Source of the DNA: Acetobacter ghanensis
GTDB taxonomy: Bacteria > Pseudomonadota > Alphaproteobacteria > Acetobacterales > Acetobacteraceae
DNA length: 64,000 bases
Assembly (NCBI RefSeq): GCF_001499675.1
Contig: NZ_LN609302.1
Location: 2,513,896 to 2,577,895 of the forward strand
Reading direction: 5' to 3'
The translations under genes and the position numbers were made by a program. Numbering within the stretch: the first letter of the stretch is position 1; each line of letters opens with the position of its first letter. The notes beneath the pieces were generated by a model. That model did not search any database and was not told the DNA's origin. It saw only the letters and a program-made list of their open reading frames with translations. This document shows, one piece after another, positions 50,182 through 59,542 of the stretch.

Positions 50182-50305
50182 GACGGTGGACTTACCCGCC
50201 ATAAATGGTGGCTGCCCCCGTGGCAGGCTCTAGGCATGGCGGGCCGCCTCTGCTAGTCAGCTAGGCGAACGTTCAACCTGTACGCGACTGGCCTGCTGCA
50301 TTGGC

Positions 50306-50530
50306 ATGACTGATACGCCCGACACCACTCCCCCACACGGACAGACCCTTTCTGCCAAAGCAGAAGCGGCCCGCGCCGAACGGCTTGCCCGTCAGGCTGC
50401 GGCACTGCGCGCCAACCTGCGCCGCCGCAAGGAGCAGGCCCGGACAAGACAGGACCAGACGGCGGGGGACCAACCCCCGACCACCACACAGCCCACCCCC
50501 GGCAATGGAGAGAGCAAGACATGCCCGTGA
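50306..50530 (+). CDS. Small basic protein upstream of dcd
   Basis: A 74-residue protein whose middle is an Arg/Ala-rich helix ([19 protein letters not shown] followed by [12 protein letters not shown]), then a Pro/Thr-rich tail. Short proteins with the same A-L-R-x-N-L-x-R-R-K core occur near murA in many alphaproteobacteria; function unknown. Its stop overlaps the dcd start by ten bases (50521-50530), which supports that it is translated and coupled to dcd. A nucleic-acid-binding role is only a guess from charge. Confidence 0.6.
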   Translation: MTDTPDTTPPHGQTLSAKAEAARAERLARQAAALRANLRRRKEQARTRQDQTAGDQPPTTTQPTPGNGESKTCP

Positions 50531-51075
50531 TGCCCGATACATGGATCCGCCAGATGGCGCACGATCACGGCATGATCGAACCGTTTGTGGAAAACCAGAA
50601 GCGCGAAGGCGTTATTTCCTACGGTCTGTCCTCCTACGGGTATGATGCCCGCGTGGCCGATGATTTCCGTATTTTTACGGATGTGAACAACGCCATTGTG
50701 GACCCCAAGAACTTCAGCCCCGAAGGCTTTGTGTCCCGCCGTGCGGATGAATGCATTATTCCGCCCAACAGCTTTGTGCTGGCCCATACCATTGAATACT
50801 TCCGTATCCCGCGGGATGTGCTGGTGGTCTGCCTTGGCAAGTCCACCTATGCGCGGTGCGGCATTATTGTAAACGTGACCCCGCTTGAACCGGAATGGGA
50901 AGGGCAGGTCACCATCGAGATCAGCAACACCACACCGCTGCCCGCGCGCATTTACGCTAACGAGGGCATCTGCCAGTTCCTGTTCTTCAAGGGCGATTCC
51001 CCGTGCGAGGTCAGCTACGCCGACCGGGCGGGCAAATACATGGGCCAGCGTGGCGTTGCCACGCCACGGATGTAA
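50521..51075 (+). CDS. dcd: dCTP deaminase
   Basis: Deaminates dCTP to dUTP, the route to dUMP for thymidylate. The 184-residue length is typical. Landmarks are [30 protein letters not shown] and [27 protein letters not shown] (substrate Glu/Arg loop and active-site region), plus the C-terminal GVATPRM. The start at 50521 overlaps the upstream small ORF; an ATG at 50530 is an alternative. MurA starts five bases after its stop. Confidence 0.94.
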   Translation: MPVMPDTWIRQMAHDHGMIEPFVENQKREGVISYGLSSYGYDARVADDFRIFTDVNNAIVDPKNFSPEGFVSRRADECIIPPNSFVLAHTIEYFRIPRDVLVVCLGKSTYARCGIIVNVTPLEPEWEGQVTIEISNTTPLPARIYANEGICQFLFFKGDSPCEVSYADRAGKYMGQRGVATPRM

Positions 51076-51079
51076 ACAC

Positions 51080-52342
51080 ATGGATCACTTTGTCATCCGG
51101 GGTGGACGCCCCCTGCATGGGGAAATTACCATTGGCGGGGCCAAGAATGCGGGCCTCAAGCTACTGGTGGCGGGGCTGCTGACATCCGAACGGCTGGTCC
51201 TGTCCAACGTGCCCCATATTGCCGACATTGGCACCATGCGTGCACTGCTGGAGCAGCACGGGCTGGAAGTGCGCGACGTAACGGGCGATGGCTCCACCCT
51301 TTCGGTCGGTGGGGAAATTACCAATACCGAAGCCCCGTATGACATTGTCTCCAAAATGCGGGCGTCCATTCTCGTGCTCGGCCCTCTGCTGGCCCGCTGC
51401 CGGGAGGCGCGCGTGTCCCTGCCCGGTGGGTGCGCCATTGGTACCCGCCCGGTGGACCTGCACCTTAAAGGGCTGGAAACACTGGGCGCGGAAATTACGC
51501 TGGAAAACGGCTATATTAACGCCCGCGCCCCCAAGGGACTTGTTGGCGACCGCATTATCCTGCCTTTTGCCTCGGTCGGGGCGACTGAAAACCTGATGAT
51601 GGCGGCAACGCTGGCTCAGGGTAAAACCGAGATCATCAACGCCGCGCGTGAGCCGGAAATGGTGGATCTGGCCAACTGCCTGAACGCCATGGGCGCACGC
51701 ATTACGGGTGCAGGCAGTTCCGCTATTCTGATTGATGGCGTGGAAGCCCTGCATGGGGCCGAACACCGCATTATGCCTGACCGTATTGAATGCGGCACCT
51801 ACGCCTGTGCGGCCGCCATTACGGGTGGCGACCTGCGGCTGGTAGGCGGGCAGATGGACCACCTTGGCGCTGTTGTGCGCGCGCTGGAAGAATGTGGGGT
51901 TGAAGTCACGCAGGATGGGGACACCATGCGCGTGCGCCGCACGGGGGCCTTGCGCGGGATCGACATCATGACCGAGCCTTACCCCGGCTTCCCGACCGAT
52001 ATGCAGGCCCAGTTCATGGCCCTGCTCTCGGTCGCTGATGGTGCATCCATGATTACCGAAACCATTTTTGAAAACCGGTTCATGCACGTGCCCGAACTCA
52101 ACCGTATGGGTGCGCGCATTAACGTACACGGGTCGTCCGCTATTATCCGTGGCGTGCACAGCCTGTCTGGCGCACCGGTTATGGCAACAGACCTGCGGGC
52201 CTCGTTCTCGCTTATTCTCGCAGGGCTTGCCGCCCATGGTGAGACCATTCTGAGCCGCGTGTACCACCTGGACCGGGGGTATGAGGCCGTGGAACGCAAA
52301 CTGGCCAAATGTGGCGCATTAATCGAGCGCGTGCGGGACTGA
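51080..52342 (+). CDS. murA: UDP-N-acetylglucosamine 1-carboxyvinyltransferase
   Basis: Transfers enolpyruvate from PEP to UDP-GlcNAc, the first committed step of peptidoglycan synthesis. The catalytic cysteine is Cys118 in [16 protein letters not shown], so the enzyme should be fosfomycin-sensitive. Other motifs are [12 protein letters not shown] at the N-terminus (PEP lysine), [21 protein letters not shown] segment and [18 protein letters not shown] near the C-terminus. The 420-residue length is normal. It follows dcd by four bases. Confidence 0.96.
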   Translation: MDHFVIRGGRPLHGEITIGGAKNAGLKLLVAGLLTSERLVLSNVPHIADIGTMRALLEQHGLEVRDVTGDGSTLSVGGEITNTEAPYDIVSKMRASILVLGPLLARCREARVSLPGGCAIGTRPVDLHLKGLETLGAEITLENGYINARAPKGLVGDRIILPFASVGATENLMMAATLAQGKTEIINAAREPEMVDLANCLNAMGARITGAGSSAILIDGVEALHGAEHRIMPDRIECGTYACAAAITGGDLRLVGGQMDHLGAVVRALEECGVEVTQDGDTMRVRRTGALRGIDIMTEPYPGFPTDMQAQFMALLSVADGASMITETIFENRFMHVPELNRMGARINVHGSSAIIRGVHSLSGAPVMATDLRASFSLILAGLAAHGETILSRVYHLDRGYEAVERKLAKCGALIERVRD

Positions 52343-52369
52343 ACACCCTCGAACAAACGCCGTAAGTGC

Positions 52370-52407
52370 AAAAAAAGCCGAGGCAGACGTAACGTAGCGT
52401 ACGGCCG
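52370..52407 (-). terminator. Probable terminator of the lut operon
   Basis: Read on the minus strand, a GCCG...CGGC stem with an inner ACGTTACGT-type self-complementary loop is followed by T7 (A7 at 52370-52376 on the plus strand), 38 bases after the lutC stop. It lies between murA and lutC, which converge. Confidence 0.45.
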
Positions 52408-52444
52408 TTTTACTTTGTCTTCAGGCAGAATGGGGGGACAATAC

Positions 52445-53038
52445 TCAGTCTTCCCACCACACGCTCAAAGTACGCACACCCTGCGCACCACGGATCAGCA
52501 CACCCTGAATATCCGCCGTGGCGGATGGCCCGCTCATGAGCACACCGTAATTGGCGGTATGGAATTCCGGGCGGTCCATATAGGCCGTGTGCATGTTGGC
52601 CGTCAGGTTTTTGGGCGAGAGAATGACCACAATATGCTGGGTCAGATGAGCGGCCGAGTTCAGGTCATGCAGTTGGGCTTCGCTCAGGTAGATCGAGCCC
52701 ATTTCCGCAATGCCGAAGGGGGAGCGCACAACCAGCACATCCACCGATGCCGCCTGCTGGGGAGTGCCCAGCTCTTCTATGCGGATCGTGCCTTCAAAAT
52801 CCGGCACGGCGGAGCAGATAACCTTGGAATCGGGGAAGCGGCGGGCAATGGCGGTTGCCAGTGTATCCCCTTCCTGCCGTTCCAGCACCTGCCCACCCAG
52901 AATCTGGAGGCTGTTCTCAAACCGGGCCTGCCCGTTATCCATATCCCCCAGCCGTGCAACGGGGGGGAGCGGGTGGGCCTTGGGGTCCGGCCGGTTATCC
53001 CGCAGCCGGGTCAGAATGGCATCGCGCGAGGTGCTCAT
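52445..53038 (-). CDS. lutC: LutC-type lactate utilisation protein
   Basis: A 197-residue LutC/YkgG (DUF162-like) protein, a subunit of the L-lactate-oxidising LutABC iron-sulfur complex. The family pattern is visible in the segment [18 protein letters not shown] and the C-terminal [21 protein letters not shown]. Its start overlaps the lutB stop (ATGA at 53035-53038). It is the last gene of the minus-strand operon that begins with glcD. Confidence 0.88.
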   Translation of the reverse strand: MSTSRDAILTRLRDNRPDPKAHPLPPVARLGDMDNGQARFENSLQILGGQVLERQEGDTLATAIARRFPDSKVICSAVPDFEGTIRIEELGTPQQAASVDVLVVRSPFGIAEMGSIYLSEAQLHDLNSAAHLTQHIVVILSPKNLTANMHTAYMDRPEFHTANYGVLMSGPSATADIQGVLIRGAQGVRTLSVWWED

Positions 53039-54441
53039 GCGCCTTCCCCTTCCTTCTTTTTGGTTTTCAGGCGGTTCTGCTTGTACCAGCTGTGGAATGT
53101 CTGCTTGACCGGGTGCGGCAGTTCACGGTGTTTGCCCCATGGATTAAGCCAGTTATACAGCACAAAGCGCGGCATGGTGCTTAACGCGACTTCCGTGCTG
53201 TTGATGGCAGCACGGTACAGGGTCGGCTGCCCCATAAGCTTGCCCGCCATGTGCATGACCTCACGTTTTACAAACGGCAGTTCATGGTGTTCGGCCAGAA
53301 CCCTGCGCCATTTGTAAAGCTGCTCATGGATGTTGATCTTGACCGGGCACACATTGGTGCAGCTCCCGTTCATGGTCGAGGCAAAAGGCAGTGTGCTGTA
53401 TTTGCGCTCGTTAAACGTGGGGTCAATAATCGCGCCAATAGGACCGGAATACACAGCACCGTAGGACAGACCACCCGAGCGGCGGTAAACCGGGCAGGTG
53501 TTCATGCATGCGCCGCAGCGGATACATTTGAGCGAGGTCCAGAAGTCCTCCATGCCCAAACGGTGCGAACGTCCGTTATCCACCAGTACCACATGCATCT
53601 CGCTCCCCTTCTGCGGGCCGCGGAAATGCGTTGTGTACTGCGTAATGGGCGACCCAAGTGCGGAGCGGGAGAGCATACGGATGAACACGCCCATATCCGC
53701 CATACGCGGCACAAGCCGTTCAATCCCGATTGTGGCAATGTGCAGCCCGGGCACAGTAGCACTCAGGTCGGCATTGCCCTCGTTGGTGCAGACCACAAAG
53801 GACCCGGTTTCGGCCACCACAAAGTTGCCGCCAGTCATGCCCGCATCGGCAGACAGAATAACCGGGCGAGCCGCCAGCCGCTGCTGCCATGCAAGGGACT
53901 GCGCACTGTTGTCGTTAGGGTCCGTATGGTAGTATTTGGCAAAAATCTTGGCCACATCGGGGATCAGCTTGTGTACGGCTGGCACCACAATGTGGCTGGG
54001 CATCTGGTCATCCAACTGCTGGATGCGCTCGCCCAGATCGGTTTCTGTCACCACAACGCCGCGTGGTTCCAGATACTCGCGCATACAACATTCTTCGGTC
54101 ACCATGGACTTGCTCTTGATGAGCGATTTGGCACCGTGTTTTTCCAGAATTTCGCCAACTATGCGGTTATGTTCCGCACCATCGGCAGCCCAGTGCACAT
54201 GAATACCGTTCTTTTTGGCGTTGGCCTCAAACTGTTCCAGATATTCTGGCAGATTGGCCAGCGTGTGTTCCTTAATGGCGGATGCACGCGCGCGCAGTTC
54301 CTGCCATTCTGGCAGAATGTGCATTTGCTCATCGCGCTTCTGCCGCAGGTCCCACAGCCGCTCGTCATGGAAGTCCATGTGGGCGGTGTCTTCAATAAAC
54401 TCTTCTGCCGCCTTGGCGTGGTTGACAGGTTTGACTTTCAT
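53035..54441 (-). CDS. lutB: LutB-type iron-sulfur lactate dehydrogenase subunit
   Basis: A 468-residue LutB/LldF protein with an N-terminal LUD domain and two C-terminal [4Fe-4S]-binding motifs: KCIRCGACMNTCPVYRRSGG (C-x-x-C-x-x-C-x-x-x-C-P) and GSCTNVCPVKINIHEQL. It forms the LutABC complex, which oxidises L-lactate to pyruvate and passes electrons to the respiratory chain. Starts and stops overlap the flanking lut genes by four bases. Confidence 0.92.
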   Translation of the reverse strand: MKVKPVNHAKAAEEFIEDTAHMDFHDERLWDLRQKRDEQMHILPEWQELRARASAIKEHTLANLPEYLEQFEANAKKNGIHVHWAADGAEHNRIVGEILEKHGAKSLIKSKSMVTEECCMREYLEPRGVVVTETDLGERIQQLDDQMPSHIVVPAVHKLIPDVAKIFAKYYHTDPNDNSAQSLAWQQRLAARPVILSADAGMTGGNFVVAETGSFVVCTNEGNADLSATVPGLHIATIGIERLVPRMADMGVFIRMLSRSALGSPITQYTTHFRGPQKGSEMHVVLVDNGRSHRLGMEDFWTSLKCIRCGACMNTCPVYRRSGGLSYGAVYSGPIGAIIDPTFNERKYSTLPFASTMNGSCTNVCPVKINIHEQLYKWRRVLAEHHELPFVKREVMHMAGKLMGQPTLYRAAINSTEVALSTMPRFVLYNWLNPWGKHRELPHPVKQTFHSWYKQNRLKTKKKEGEGA

Positions 54442-55181
54442 TCCCGCGCTCCATTCAGAATTTCAGCAATATGAATGAAGCGGATGGGAACACCGGCCCG
54501 CTCCGCACACCCCTGCTGGTGCATCATGCATGACGTATCGGCCGAAACAATGTACTCCGCCCCGGCATTATGGTGGTCCCGCACCTTGTCCGTGCCCATC
54601 TTGGCCGAAACAGCCTCCTCCGTAACCGAGAAGGTGCCGCCAAAGCCGCAGCATTCATCGGGCCTTTTGGGCGTTGCAAAGGAAATACCCTTGACCTTGC
54701 TAAGCAGATCCATGGGCTTGGAGAAGAACGGCTCCCCCAGTTCGGACATGCTTGCCGTGCGCAGCGCACGCAGGGTGCCACAGCTATTGTGCAGCCCCAC
54801 CTTGTGGGGGAATTCGGCCCAGGGGAAGTCTTCCACCTTCAGCACGTCATGCAAAAACTCAACCAGTTCAAACGTGTTTTCACGCACATGGCGCACTTCG
54901 TCCGTCTGGTCGATGGCGTCAAAATTATCCCGCACATGATGTGTGCAACTGCCTGACGGCATGACAATGACATCATACTTGGCGAAGTTTTTGACAAACA
55001 GAGCCTCTGCCGCAGCCGCATCCTTGTTACAGCCGGAATTGGCCATGGGCTGGCCACAGCAGGTCTGGTTCATGGGGTATTCCACGTCCTGCCCCAGCTT
55101 TTCCAGCAGTTCCAGTGTGGCAATCCCCGCGTTTGGATAAAACGCGTCTATATAACAGGGAATAAACAACCCGATTTTCAT
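54438..55181 (-). CDS. lutA: LutA-type CCG-domain lactate utilisation subunit
   Basis: A LutA/LldE protein (247 residues from ATG 55181; a GTG at 55187 would add two). It has two cysteine-rich CCG domains, TCCGQPMANSGC and DECCGFGGTFSV, as in heterodisulfide-reductase-like subunits, plus IPCYIDAFYPNAG at the N-terminus. It is the first of lutABC and starts 29 bases after the ThDP-enzyme gene. Confidence 0.92.
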   Translation of the reverse strand: MKIGLFIPCYIDAFYPNAGIATLELLEKLGQDVEYPMNQTCCGQPMANSGCNKDAAAAEALFVKNFAKYDVIVMPSGSCTHHVRDNFDAIDQTDEVRHVRENTFELVEFLHDVLKVEDFPWAEFPHKVGLHNSCGTLRALRTASMSELGEPFFSKPMDLLSKVKGISFATPKRPDECCGFGGTFSVTEEAVSAKMGTDKVRDHHNAGAEYIVSADTSCMMHQQGCAERAGVPIRFIHIAEILNGARE

Positions 55182-55210
55182 ACGCACCCCCGGTAAAGAA
55201 GCGAGCCTCC

Positions 55211-56908
55211 TCAGCCCGCTGCAATCACAATTTCCACTAAAGATGGGCCATCAGTTGCCAGAGCCGCCTCCAGTGCAGGGGCAATATCGGCTGCCCGTGT
55301 CAGTCTGGTCGATGGCACACCCATGGAACGGGCAAGCGCCTGATAGTCTATGCTCGGGTTCACAATATCCATGGCTGGATAAGTATCCTCCCGCGCGGAA
55401 ATATAGTCTTTTTGCTGCCGCATGAAGTTCTTGAGCACATTGTACTCCTGATTATTCATGACCACAAAAGTAACAGGCAGCTTCTCATGTGCCGCAGTCC
55501 ACAACGCCTGAGGCGAGTACAAGGCTGCGCCATCCCCCACAAGAGACACAACCCGGTCACGCCCAAGGCCAAGCGAGGCCCCAACGGCAGCAGGCATACC
55601 CCAGCCCAGTGCTCCCCCCCGAAGGAAGGAATACTGGGCAGACCATGCACTTTCCAAAAACAGGCGCACATCGGAGGATGTGGCTATGGCCTCGTCCACA
55701 ATGGCGATTTCCGGCCCAATGGCGCGCACCACCTCCCACGCAGCAACTCGTGGGGAGATCACGGCATCATGGTAATGGGCCTGCACATCGGCCCGGGCCT
55801 GCGCCTTTTGGCTCCTGCGCTCCTGCGCAACCTGCTGGCCCACCTGCCTGTAACGGCTGGCGTTGGCTTGCGTAGCCCGGTGCAGCTCGGGCAGCAACGC
55901 CTGTAACGAGGCCTTTACATCCCCCACGACCGAGAGCGGGGTCCAGAACGTCCGCCCCAGATCCCGCACATCGGATGACATCTGATACACCGCACAGCTT
56001 GGCGGCAGGGCCGGGCCTTCTGTGTACAGAATGGTAATGAGCGACTTGCCACCCAGTGCAAAAATAGCGTCATACGCGCTTAGTTTTTCAGCAATGGCGG
56101 TCGCCTGCGTTGGCAGGTTGCCACACCACAACGGGTGGGCCGTTGCAAACGGAATGCGCGATGGCCAGGAAGACCCATACACCGGCGCACCAAGGCACTC
56201 GGCCACAGCCGCGACTTCCGCAGCCGCATCGGAGCCATAAACCTCGTCCCCTGCAATAATGGCCAGCCGCCCTGGCGCTATGCCCGCCAGCGCCTGTGCC
56301 AGTTCGGGCAGGCCACCCGCCACAGCCTGACGGTTAATCTGCGATGGCACACCAATATCCACCGCGCTCAGTTCTTCCATCACATCCATTGGCAGGGACA
56401 AAAACACCGGCCCGCTGGGGGCTGCCGTGGCATCATGAAAAGCGCGGCGCAACAACACGGGCAACTGGTCCGCGTGGGCGACTTCCTGCGCCCATTTAAC
56501 GGCGGGGCGGGCAATCTGCACCAGATCCCCAAACAGCAGCGGGTCGGAGATGGTGTGGCGCGAATCCTGCTGCCCTGCGGTCACCACCAGCGGGGTTTGG
56601 GACACACTGGCATTCAGCAGGTTGCCCAAGCCATGCCCCAGCCCTCCTGCCGTATGCAGGTTGAGGAATCCGGGCTTGCGGGCCGCCTGTGCGTAACCAT
56701 CGGCCATGGCCACCACGCTGGCTTCCTGCAAACCCAGAACGTAATGCACATCCGGCACTTCCAGCAGGGCGTCTATTAACGGAAGTTCCGTCGTACCGGG
56801 GTTGCCAAAAATGTAATCAACGCCCTCGCTACGCAGCACCTCCAGCAGCACCGCAGCGCCCCGGCGCAAGCTGCCTCCGGCCGTATCCACACCTGTTATG
56901 CCTGACAT
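55211..56908 (-). CDS. Benzoylformate decarboxylase-like ThDP enzyme
   Basis: A 565-residue ThDP-dependent enzyme of the pyruvate decarboxylase/benzoylformate decarboxylase class. FGNPGTTELPLI, LGLQEASVVAMADGYAQ (catalytic Glu), the NLHTAGGLGHGLGNLLNA stretch that holds the active-site His in MdlC, and the ThDP motif GDGAALYSPQALW...VMNNQEYN are all present. In MdlC the first motif has Ser where Thr stands here (PGTTE), so specificity may differ. It lies between glcF and lutA in one operon, so its substrate is probably the 2-oxoacid made by those oxidases: glyoxylate, pyruvate or a larger acid. This is inference. Confidence 0.83.
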   Translation of the reverse strand: MSGITGVDTAGGSLRRGAAVLLEVLRSEGVDYIFGNPGTTELPLIDALLEVPDVHYVLGLQEASVVAMADGYAQAARKPGFLNLHTAGGLGHGLGNLLNASVSQTPLVVTAGQQDSRHTISDPLLFGDLVQIARPAVKWAQEVAHADQLPVLLRRAFHDATAAPSGPVFLSLPMDVMEELSAVDIGVPSQINRQAVAGGLPELAQALAGIAPGRLAIIAGDEVYGSDAAAEVAAVAECLGAPVYGSSWPSRIPFATAHPLWCGNLPTQATAIAEKLSAYDAIFALGGKSLITILYTEGPALPPSCAVYQMSSDVRDLGRTFWTPLSVVGDVKASLQALLPELHRATQANASRYRQVGQQVAQERRSQKAQARADVQAHYHDAVISPRVAAWEVVRAIGPEIAIVDEAIATSSDVRLFLESAWSAQYSFLRGGALGWGMPAAVGASLGLGRDRVVSLVGDGAALYSPQALWTAAHEKLPVTFVVMNNQEYNVLKNFMRQQKDYISAREDTYPAMDIVNPSIDYQALARSMGVPSTRLTRAADIAPALEAALATDGPSLVEIVIAAG

Positions 56909-56966
56909 GCCTTTTGCTCCCCCGCGCTGTTTGCCCGCTATACCTGCCCCAACCTACTGCTGGCGG

Positions 56967-58301
56967 TTACTCCGCCGCCAGCTTCTGGCCTTTGAGGGCC
57001 GCAGGTTCCGGCCCGCCGGTGGCCCAGTCCAGCAGTTCCACCGTGTGCACAAATGGCAACCCGACCTCGCTGGCCAGTTGGGTCATGCAGCCAATGTTCC
57101 CGCTGGCAGCAATCTGGGCATCAACCGAGCGGATGTTGCGCAGCTTGCGCTCCTTAAGCTCATTGGCAATTTCTGGCTGCAACAGGTTGTAGGTGCCAGC
57201 AGACCCACAGCACAGATACCCTTCGGGCACATCCAGCACGGTAAACCCTGCCTCGCGCAGCAGGTCCTTGGGCTGGTTCACAATCCGCTGGCCGTGCTGC
57301 ATGGAACACGCGGAGTGGTACACCACCCGCAGCCCGGTGGGGGTAGTGGGTTTTTCCAGCCCGATCTCGACCATAAACTCGGTAATATCACGCGCCATGG
57401 CGGATACGCGGGCAGCCTTGTCTGCCCATTCCGGGTCCAGCCGGAGTGCATGGCCATAGGCCTTGATGGATGTGCCACAGCCGGATGTGTTAATAACAAT
57501 AGCATCCAGCCCGTTGGGGCCATCGGCCTCGCGCAGCCATGCGTCAATATTGGCTTTGACCAGTGGCAGGGCCTGTGCCTCGTCCCCCATATGCTCGGCG
57601 GGGGCACCACAGCAGCCTGAACCTGCGGCAACCACCACTTCCACTCCGTGGCGCTGGAGCAGGCGGATTGTGGCCTCGTTAATGGCGGTGTCCAGCACAG
57701 TCTGCACGCAGCCGTTAAGCAGCGCTACACGCTTACGCGGTTTGACCGCCTTGCCCCCCTCTGGCGCGGGCAAGAATGTTTGCGGCCGGTCCACCGGGCT
57801 GGGGGCTGGTAGCGGCGTGGTTGGCACCATGTCCAGCATGGCGCGCAAGGTGCCCGAGAACAGCCCGCGGAAGGGCCGCCCCAGACGCCCGCCAAAAATA
57901 GCCAGACGGAACAGCCGCGCATTGGGAATAAGCCGGATCAGCAGTTCACGCACCGCACGCTGGAAGAGCGGACGCTTGTAATGCTCCTCCACATATTCGC
58001 GGCCATGCGCAATAAGCTTGGAATATTCCACGCCTGAGGGGCAAATGGCCTCACACGCAAGGCAGGTCAGGCAGCGGTCCAGATGTTCGACCGTTTTGGC
58101 ATCGGGGGCCCCACCTTTTTCGTACATGTCCTTCATCAGGAAAATACGGCCACGTGGGCTGTCATTTTCCTCATGCTTTACGGCGTATGTGGGACAGCGC
58201 GAGAGGCAAACGCCGCAATGCACGCAGTTGCCAATAATATCTTTGGCCAGTTTGACGTTCGGGTCCGCATCCAGCGCGGCCTGAGGAATATGGCTGAGCA
58301 T
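56967..58301 (-). CDS. glcF: Glycolate oxidase iron-sulfur subunit
   Basis: A 444-residue GlcF with two ferredoxin-type [4Fe-4S] motifs (CVHCGVCLSRCPTYAV and CLTCLACEAICPSGVEY) in the N-terminal third and two CCG-type domains after them (GCCGAPAEHMGD; CCGSAGTYNLLQPE). It links the flavin subunits GlcD/GlcE to the respiratory chain. It starts 11 bases after glcE. Confidence 0.94.
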   Translation of the reverse strand: MLSHIPQAALDADPNVKLAKDIIGNCVHCGVCLSRCPTYAVKHEENDSPRGRIFLMKDMYEKGGAPDAKTVEHLDRCLTCLACEAICPSGVEYSKLIAHGREYVEEHYKRPLFQRAVRELLIRLIPNARLFRLAIFGGRLGRPFRGLFSGTLRAMLDMVPTTPLPAPSPVDRPQTFLPAPEGGKAVKPRKRVALLNGCVQTVLDTAINEATIRLLQRHGVEVVVAAGSGCCGAPAEHMGDEAQALPLVKANIDAWLREADGPNGLDAIVINTSGCGTSIKAYGHALRLDPEWADKAARVSAMARDITEFMVEIGLEKPTTPTGLRVVYHSACSMQHGQRIVNQPKDLLREAGFTVLDVPEGYLCCGSAGTYNLLQPEIANELKERKLRNIRSVDAQIAASGNIGCMTQLASEVGLPFVHTVELLDWATGGPEPAALKGQKLAAE

Positions 58302-58312
58302 TGGTGCGTCTC

Positions 58313-59521
58313 CTATGCCTGAACGGTCATGCGGCCGGGGTTGAGAATACCGGCCGGGTCAAAGGCTTTGCGGGTACGAGCGGCCAGAGCCGCCACACCT
58401 GCGCTTACGGGTGGGAACGCACCAAACTGCGCGCGCACGGCATCTGGCGCACGCAGCAGGGTAGCCCGCGCACCTGCCTTTTCCGCCATTTTGCGGTAGC
58501 GCAGCGTATCCACTTCCGGCTGCACACCGCGCATGGTGGAGAACACCGCCCCACCGGCCCAGTCCACAAAAAAGCGGTTGATACAACCTGCACTGCGCGC
58601 CTGCTCCACAAAGGTGGGCATGGTTGTAGCGGGCAGGTTAACACGCCAGACCAGCTCATCCGGCTGGGCGTTCAGGCAATCCAGTTCGCGCACACCGGCC
58701 CACAAGGCATGGCTTTGTTCCTGCTCCAGCACAACCATGGCTCCACGGGTAGCCAACATACCGTTAAGCACCTGCTGGTTACCGGCAACACCGGGCACTG
58801 TGCCTTCCACCCGCACCAGCACCTCACACGCTCCTGCGGCATTCACCCGGCGGGCAAGCCCACCTATGCCCAGCGGCAGGGCGCGCATTCTGGCAAACAG
58901 GGCCACGTCCTCTTCCAGACTGGCGGCGGGCAGCACCAGCGTAACCTCTGCCCGTGGGGCGGGCAGCACCTTGAGGGTTACAGTTGTCAGTGCGGCCAGT
59001 GTGCCGTTGGCACCAGTAACCAGTTTGCTAATGTCGTAGCCGGTCACGTTCTTCATGGTACGGCCACCGGCCTTGAACACGTCTCCCTGACCGTTCACGC
59101 CCTCAACACCCAGAACAAAATCACGCGCAGCACCGGTTAGAATCCGGCGCGGGCCAGACAGGGCGGTGGACACAGCCCCGCCCAGCGTGCTGCGTGCGCC
59201 ATTGGTGCCATACAGCCCGGCATAGCGTGGGGGTTCAAACGGCAGGTACTGCCCTTTTTGTGCCAGAACCTGCTCCACCTCATCCAGCGTGGCCCCAACA
59301 CCTGCGCGAATAACCAGATCATCAGGGTCATAAAAATCTATCTGGTCCAGCCCGCCCAGCTCCAGCACGCGGGTTGAGGCAACGGGGTTGCCCAGCCCGG
59401 CACGGGTCCCATTGCCCCGCACCACCAGAGCCTCACCCCTGCTGGCCGCGTCCATAAGAATATCTGCAACATCCTGTGTAGTGGCAGGACGCATGGATGC
59501 AGTAATTTGTGTGTCTGTCAT
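58313..59521 (-). CDS. glcE: Glycolate oxidase FAD-binding subunit GlcE
   Basis: A 402-residue FAD-linked subunit. It has the PCMH-type FAD fold: LVVRGNGTRAGLGNPVA, YGTNGARSTLGGAVSTALSGPRRI, and the dehydrogenase half GRTMKNVTGYDISKLVTGANGTL near its centre. It associates with GlcD and GlcF to oxidise glycolate to glyoxylate. The ATG at 59521 is 21 bases after the glcD stop. Confidence 0.93.
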   Translation of the reverse strand: MTDTQITASMRPATTQDVADILMDAASRGEALVVRGNGTRAGLGNPVASTRVLELGGLDQIDFYDPDDLVIRAGVGATLDEVEQVLAQKGQYLPFEPPRYAGLYGTNGARSTLGGAVSTALSGPRRILTGAARDFVLGVEGVNGQGDVFKAGGRTMKNVTGYDISKLVTGANGTLAALTTVTLKVLPAPRAEVTLVLPAASLEEDVALFARMRALPLGIGGLARRVNAAGACEVLVRVEGTVPGVAGNQQVLNGMLATRGAMVVLEQEQSHALWAGVRELDCLNAQPDELVWRVNLPATTMPTFVEQARSAGCINRFFVDWAGGAVFSTMRGVQPEVDTLRYRKMAEKAGARATLLRAPDAVRAQFGAFPPVSAGVAALAARTRKAFDPAGILNPGRMTVQA

Positions 59522-59542
59522 GCTTGCAATGCCCTACCAGAA